Assembly (NCBI GenBank): GCA_030633795.1
Contig: DAOWCB010000035.1
Span: 1 to 9,526 of the forward strand
Source of the DNA: Candidatus Aminicenantota bacterium
Lineage (GTDB): Bacteria; Acidobacteriota; Aminicenantia; Aminicenantales; Aminicenantaceae
DNA: 9,526 nucleotides
Direction: 5' to 3'
Shown here one piece after another: positions 6,824 to 9,526 of this stretch. Below the pieces are notes generated by a model, which made no database searches, had not been told where the DNA came from, and saw only the letters and a program-made list of their open reading frames with translations. The position numbers and the translations under genes were made by a program. Each line of letters starts with the position of its first letter. Position 1 is the first letter of the stretch.

Positions 6824-7402
6824 TTATTTGGCGACAATATCATATATCGGCTGGAAAGGGCTGGTCAGGTTGATGTGTCCTCCCAAGGTCTTTTTTTCTC
6901 CCCCATCGATGAGGATAAACACCTTCTTAATCGTTTTTATGTTATACGAAAGAGAATTCACTACGGAATAGATTGTGGACATCTCAGCCGAAGAACCGGA
7001 AAGATGTTTGTCCATAATCTCTCGCGAAAAATCCACATAGGCCACACCCTCCTTGGTGATATAAAGCTCCCTGAGCCTTGTTCCGGGAGGAATCGGAGAA
7101 AGGAATCCTCGTTGGGATCCATTGAGGAGCTCCGAGATAATTCTCTTGGCATGTAGAGCAAGAGAGGATTCCGGGATTATTTCTCTCTCTTCACGATGCA
7201 AAAGGCTATCATGCTCTGAGGGGAAAAACAGGATTATGGTCGTGGATTCATTTTGTTTTTCCGATTCGGATTCATCCTGGGAAGAAGAGATAAATTGAGT
7301 CGGCCTTGGCTTTATGGTTCCTCCCAGATTTAAATAAATGATAACGAGAACAACAAGAAATAAAAGTAAAGCAGCAAGGATCACAAGTTTTTTCTTGTCC
7401 AT
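6824..7402 (-). CDS. Membrane-anchored GerMN-domain protein
   Basis: The 192-residue product has a short basic start (MDKKK), one transmembrane segment (about 6-26), a polar Ser/Glu/Gln-rich linker (30-53) and a globular part (about 55-187). The globular part resembles the GerMN domain: IILFFPSEHD, LLNGSQRGFLSPIPPGTRLRELYI, VAYVDFSREI, MSTIYSVVNSLSYNIKTIKKVFILIDG and the closing GGHINLTSPF. GerMN domains are known from GerM of Bacillus and from many envelope proteins of non-spore-formers, often alongside peptidoglycan amidases, and are thought to bind cell-wall or protein partners. Here the gene follows the amidase stop by 11 nt with only a weak ribosome binding site, suggesting coupled translation. 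A role with the amidase in the periplasm is an inference; it need not imply sporulation. Confidence 0.85.
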   Translation of the reverse strand: MDKKKLVILAALLLFLVVLVIIYLNLGGTIKPRPTQFISSSQDESESEKQNESTTIILFFPSEHDSLLHREEREIIPESSLALHAKRIISELLNGSQRGFLSPIPPGTRLRELYITKEGVAYVDFSREIMDKHLSGSSAEMSTIYSVVNSLSYNIKTIKKVFILIDGGEKKTLGGHINLTSPFQPIYDIVAK

Positions 7403-7413
7403 TTGTAATTCTA

Positions 7414-8550
7414 TCAGCGAGAATTATCTCGAAGAAATTTGGCTAGCCCGTCATAGACAGCTTGGGCTATTTTGCGCTGATATTCTTCTGTTAACAATTT
7501 TCTTTCTTCTTGAGGATTCGAGAGGAATGCCACTTCGACCAGCACAGCAGGACAGGCCACTCCGGTTAGAACTTTGAAAGGTGCTTGTTTTATTCCTCTG
7601 TTTCTCGTCCCCCACAGCAGATTGAGTTCGCTCTGTATAGCCTCGGCCAGCTGGCTGCTCTGCTTGAGATAAGCGGTTTGGGCCATGTCCCAAAGGATCA
7701 TTTTGATCAAATCTTCATCTTCAGCTTGTATGTTGTTTTCCATTTCTTTCGAATTGTTTTCCATGAACGCCAAGCGTCTGGATTCCTCATCGGTGGCATC
7801 TTTGCTGAGAAAATAGGTCTCCGGACCAGCCGCCCCTTTCCTGTAGGACCCGTTAACATGTATGCTGATGAAAACAGTGGCCTTGTTGTTGTTAGCAATG
7901 GCCGACCGGTCTTCGAGTGAAATATCCACATCTCGATCTCTTGTGAGAACGACATTGGAGGCCCTCGTTTGCCTTGCAATCTCTGCCAGTTTCATTCCGA
8001 TGGCAAGGGTGATATCCTTCTCCAGAGTTCCAAACTTTCCCTTTGCTCCGACCTCTAATCCTCCATGACCGGGATCTATCACGATACATTCTGGATCTAC
8101 AGTTTGAGGATTTGTCATATTCCGATTCGTTTCATTGATCGGTGGATCTTGCCCCCTATTGGGATGGATTTCGATAATCAATCTGGGAGGATTTTGCACC
8201 TTGAAAGAATTGCAGGAAAAATTTTCATGCTCCGTATTGATGGTTAGCATGTAAGATCCGCTTCCCCGCGACCACCCCACAGATTTGACAAACCGGCTCT
8301 GGAAAGATTCTCTCTGGATTCGGAAAGGGGTGTTGGCCCTGATTTTTACAAAAACAAAGGTATCACTTTGCTCGACACTCGAACTCAACGGCAGGTCAGA
8401 CTGGATCGTTACCCGGCTGTATTTTTCATAATCCTGTGCAGATATTTTTAAGATGGGTTGGCTTTGCGGAGCACTGAAAATACTTAAAAACAGAAAAATG
8501 ACGGAAAAAGCCAGTGTCAATTTTGGGATTCCTCTTCTGAGCTTGTACAA
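7414..8550 (-). CDS. Exported N-acetylmuramoyl-L-alanine amidase (AMIN + Amidase_3)
   Basis: This zinc amidase cleaves the bond between N-acetylmuramic acid and L-alanine of peptidoglycan in the periplasm, usually for daughter-cell separation. With the TTG start at 8550 the 378-residue product has a signal peptide (MYKLRRGIPKLTLAFSVIFLFLSIFSA), an AMIN-like beta-rich domain (about 31-129) and an Amidase_3 domain (about 152-375). The latter carries IDPGHGG (zinc His162), GTLEKD (Glu177), SIHVNGS (His231) and the catalytic Glu339 in VEVAFLSNPQEE. The frame stays open upstream to 8631, but that part is the tmRNA 3' end, so it is not coding. No ATG is available. TTG at 8520 has a better ribosome binding site (AGAGGA) but leaves no basic n-region; TTG at 8550 is slightly preferred. 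Resembles the AmiC type. Confidence 0.9.
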   Translation of the reverse strand: MYKLRRGIPKLTLAFSVIFLFLSIFSAPQSQPILKISAQDYEKYSRVTIQSDLPLSSSVEQSDTFVFVKIRANTPFRIQRESFQSRFVKSVGWSRGSGSYMLTINTEHENFSCNSFKVQNPPRLIIEIHPNRGQDPPINETNRNMTNPQTVDPECIVIDPGHGGLEVGAKGKFGTLEKDITLAIGMKLAEIARQTRASNVVLTRDRDVDISLEDRSAIANNNKATVFISIHVNGSYRKGAAGPETYFLSKDATDEESRRLAFMENNSKEMENNIQAEDEDLIKMILWDMAQTAYLKQSSQLAEAIQSELNLLWGTRNRGIKQAPFKVLTGVACPAVLVEVAFLSNPQEERKLLTEEYQRKIAQAVYDGLAKFLRDNSR

Positions 8551-8572
8551 TTTATCTCTGTCGTTTATCTCT

Positions 8573-8600
8573 ATTATGGAGGCGGCATTATGGAGGCGGC
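8573..8600. repeat. 14-bp perfect tandem duplication at the tmRNA 3' end
   Basis: ATTATGGAGGCGGC occurs twice back to back at 8573-8586 and 8587-8600. The second copy contains the last ten bases of the tmRNA (3' acceptor strand and discriminator); the first lies just beyond the gene. ssrA 3' ends are common attachment sites for tyrosine-recombinase elements, so this may be a small scar, although replication slippage would give the same picture. Confidence 0.85.
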
Positions 8601-8937
8601 GGGAATCGAACCCGCGTCCGAAGACATTCAACGAAAGGCATCTACATGTTTATCTTCTTCTTGTTTCTCATTCTGCGGCTTAAGAAGAAGAAAAAAACCA
8701 CAGAACCAGCCCTGATGTTGTTTCGCTCCGCAGGCTCAAGACGGGCCTGGTTTGCTATCCTGCTCATCGACGCCTCTCAAGCACCGCAGGAGAATGCAAG
8801 AGAAACGGCATGCCTACAAGTTAGGCAGCAATTGGCAGTTGTTCTGCACTTAATTCGGTCCACCTTTTTAACGAGGTGGGTGGAGCCTCGACATGCAACC
8901 TTTGCCTCACTATCTCCGTCGAATCCAGTTCGCCCCC
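8591..8937 (-). ncRNA. ssrA: Transfer-messenger RNA (tmRNA, SsrA)
   Basis: tmRNA with SmpB rescues stalled ribosomes and tags the incomplete protein for proteolysis. The minus strand reads GGGGGCGAACTGGATTCGAC, the standard tmRNA 5' end. The 3' end holds the T arm GCGGG-TTCGATT-CCCGC and the acceptor strand CGCCTCC, which pairs with the 5' GGGGGCG (one G-U pair). The length of about 347 nt is normal. CCA is not encoded: the sequence after the discriminator A is TAATG, so CCA must be added enzymatically. The gene was read as one-piece, not permuted. A strong promoter lies upstream, and the stem-loop TGCCTA-ACTTG-TAGGCA carries the tag stop codon as in helix 5. No terminator is seen before the amidase gene 40 nt downstream. 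Confidence 0.95.
8821..8847 (-). other. Proposed tmRNA tag reading frame (AEQLPIAA, stop TAA)
   Basis: From the proposed GCA resume codon at 8847 the codons give Ala-Glu-Gln-Leu-Pro-Ile-Ala-Ala followed by TAA. Starting with Ala and ending with two Ala fits known tags, which are read by ClpXP-type proteases. Eight residues is short and the Pro-Ile-Ala-Ala end is less usual than Ala-Leu-Ala-Ala. The resume codon is inferred from position and the upstream AATTAAGT context. An in-frame earlier start would give extra residues TELS. Confidence 0.7.
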
Positions 8938-8956
8938 AACTCTTCTCTAGACTAAA

Positions 8957-8986
8957 ATTATAAAGAATTCCATCAATTCTTGTCAA
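8957..8986 (-). promoter_or_regulatory. Consensus sigma70-type promoter of ssrA
   Basis: On the minus strand TTGACA (8981-8986) and TATAAT (8957-8962) are both perfect consensus hexamers with an 18-bp spacer. Transcription should start near 8950, leaving a precursor leader of about 13 nt that RNase P would remove to give the 5' end at 8937. Such a strong promoter suits an abundant stable RNA. Confidence 0.85.
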
Positions 8987-9004
8987 CATAATTAGGAGCG
9001 TCCC

Positions 9005-9526
9005 CTATTCATTTACCATCTCCGAGGCTTGTTTGATCCGTTCGGCTGTCATTGGGAGCTGATACACGCTGACTCCGATAGCATCATGGATGGCATTAGC
9101 AATAACCCCTCCCATACAGATGATGGCAGGTTCTCCGCCCCCCTGAGGAGCGGCATTTCTGTCTTCGATCAAGACCGTCTCGATCTTGGGAAGCCAAGAG
9201 AATTTTGGGATCTCATAGGTATCGAAATTCGAGTCCAAAATCTCGCCGCCCTTGAAATGAATATCTTCACTGAGGGCATATCCTAACCCCATGGTGATAC
9301 AGCCCTCCATCTGAATCTTGGATCCCTCAGGATTGATGGACAATCCCATATCTTGGGCACAAACCACCCGCTTCACCTGGACCTGCATGGTTTTTTTATC
9401 AACTTCCACTTCAGCCATGTGGGCCACATAGGTACCGGCATCGATACCTGTGGCAATCCCGTATCCCCGGCCGCTTGGAACCTTTGCGGGAGTCCACCCG
9501 AATTTCTTGGCAACTGCCCGTAAAAC
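9005..9526 (-). CDS. Xanthine dehydrogenase/aldehyde oxidase family molybdopterin-binding subunit (C-terminal part)
   Basis: The frame is open from the right window edge to the TAG at 9005 and gives 173 residues, the C-terminus of a large molybdenum-hydroxylase subunit normally of about 700-800 residues. Family signs are GRGYGIATGIDAGTYVAHMAEVEVD near the start, QMEGCITMGLGYALSEDI (about 72-89) and the active-site loop APQGGGEPAIICMGGVIANAIHDAIG (about 126-151). Glu132 in GGGEP matches the conserved catalytic Glu of GVGEP in xanthine dehydrogenases. These enzymes hydroxylate purines, aldehydes or N-heterocycles with water as the oxygen source; the substrate cannot be told from this part. The rest of the gene and any FAD or iron-sulfur subunits lie outside the window. 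A GTG at 9427 is internal, not the start. Confidence 0.9.
   Translation of the reverse strand, partial: VLRAVAKKFGWTPAKVPSGRGYGIATGIDAGTYVAHMAEVEVDKKTMQVQVKRVVCAQDMGLSINPEGSKIQMEGCITMGLGYALSEDIHFKGGEILDSNFDTYEIPKFSWLPKIETVLIEDRNAAPQGGGEPAIICMGGVIANAIHDAIGVSVYQLPMTAERIKQASEMVNE

Noticed and set aside
8646..8963. Open frames on both strands across the tmRNA gene
   Set aside because: The region is fully explained by ssrA; the frames follow RNA structure and have no protein-like features.
1..9526. CRISPR array, defence system, toxin-antitoxin pair, transposase or prophage genes
   Set aside because: No regularly spaced repeats and no such protein families were seen; the window is core genes apart from the short repeats.

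Overview
All genes in this window lie on the minus strand, so transcription runs from high to low coordinates. The content is mostly bacterial core machinery. The export-type proteins (a TPR protein with a lipobox-like N-terminus, an AMIN-domain amidase, a membrane-anchored GerMN protein) suggest a diderm bacterium of moderate GC. The phylum cannot be fixed from sequence reading alone; an Acidobacteriota- or Aminicenantota-like lineage is only a guess.

Layout in the direction of transcription: (1) 9526-9005, the C-terminal 173 residues of a molybdopterin-binding subunit of the xanthine dehydrogenase/aldehyde oxidase family, cut by the window edge. (2) 8986-8591, the tmRNA gene ssrA with a near-perfect sigma70-type promoter, a proposed short tag (AEQLPIAA) and no encoded CCA; a 14-bp tandem duplication sits at its 3' end. 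(3) 8550-5469, an apparent operon of an exported AMIN/Amidase_3 N-acetylmuramoyl-L-alanine amidase, a GerMN-domain membrane protein and the ribosome-assembly GTPase Der. (4) 5445-3567, a TPR lipoprotein with its own promoter, followed by a rhomboid intramembrane serine protease. (5) 3551 to the left edge, a translation operon rplM-rpsI-rpsB-tsf-pyrH-frr starting at a clear TTGACA promoter; frr is cut by the left edge.

The translation operon supplies ribosomal proteins L13, S9 and S2, elongation factor Ts, UMP kinase and ribosome recycling factor. With tmRNA (ribosome rescue) and Der (50S maturation), much of the window serves ribosome building and upkeep. The amidase, GerMN and TPR proteins point to the cell envelope.

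The non-core part most worth attention is the pyrH-frr gap (180-439). It holds a compact element of about 231 bp with 10-bp perfect terminal inverted repeats, a 13-bp inner inverted repeat and a 23-bp A/T palindrome nested inside that. The 19 bases at one end recur just upstream of the rhomboid gene, which suggests a dispersed repeat family (MITE-like or structured RNA). I found no CRISPR array, toxin-antitoxin pair, defence system, transposase or biosynthetic cluster, and no convincing undescribed multi-gene system.
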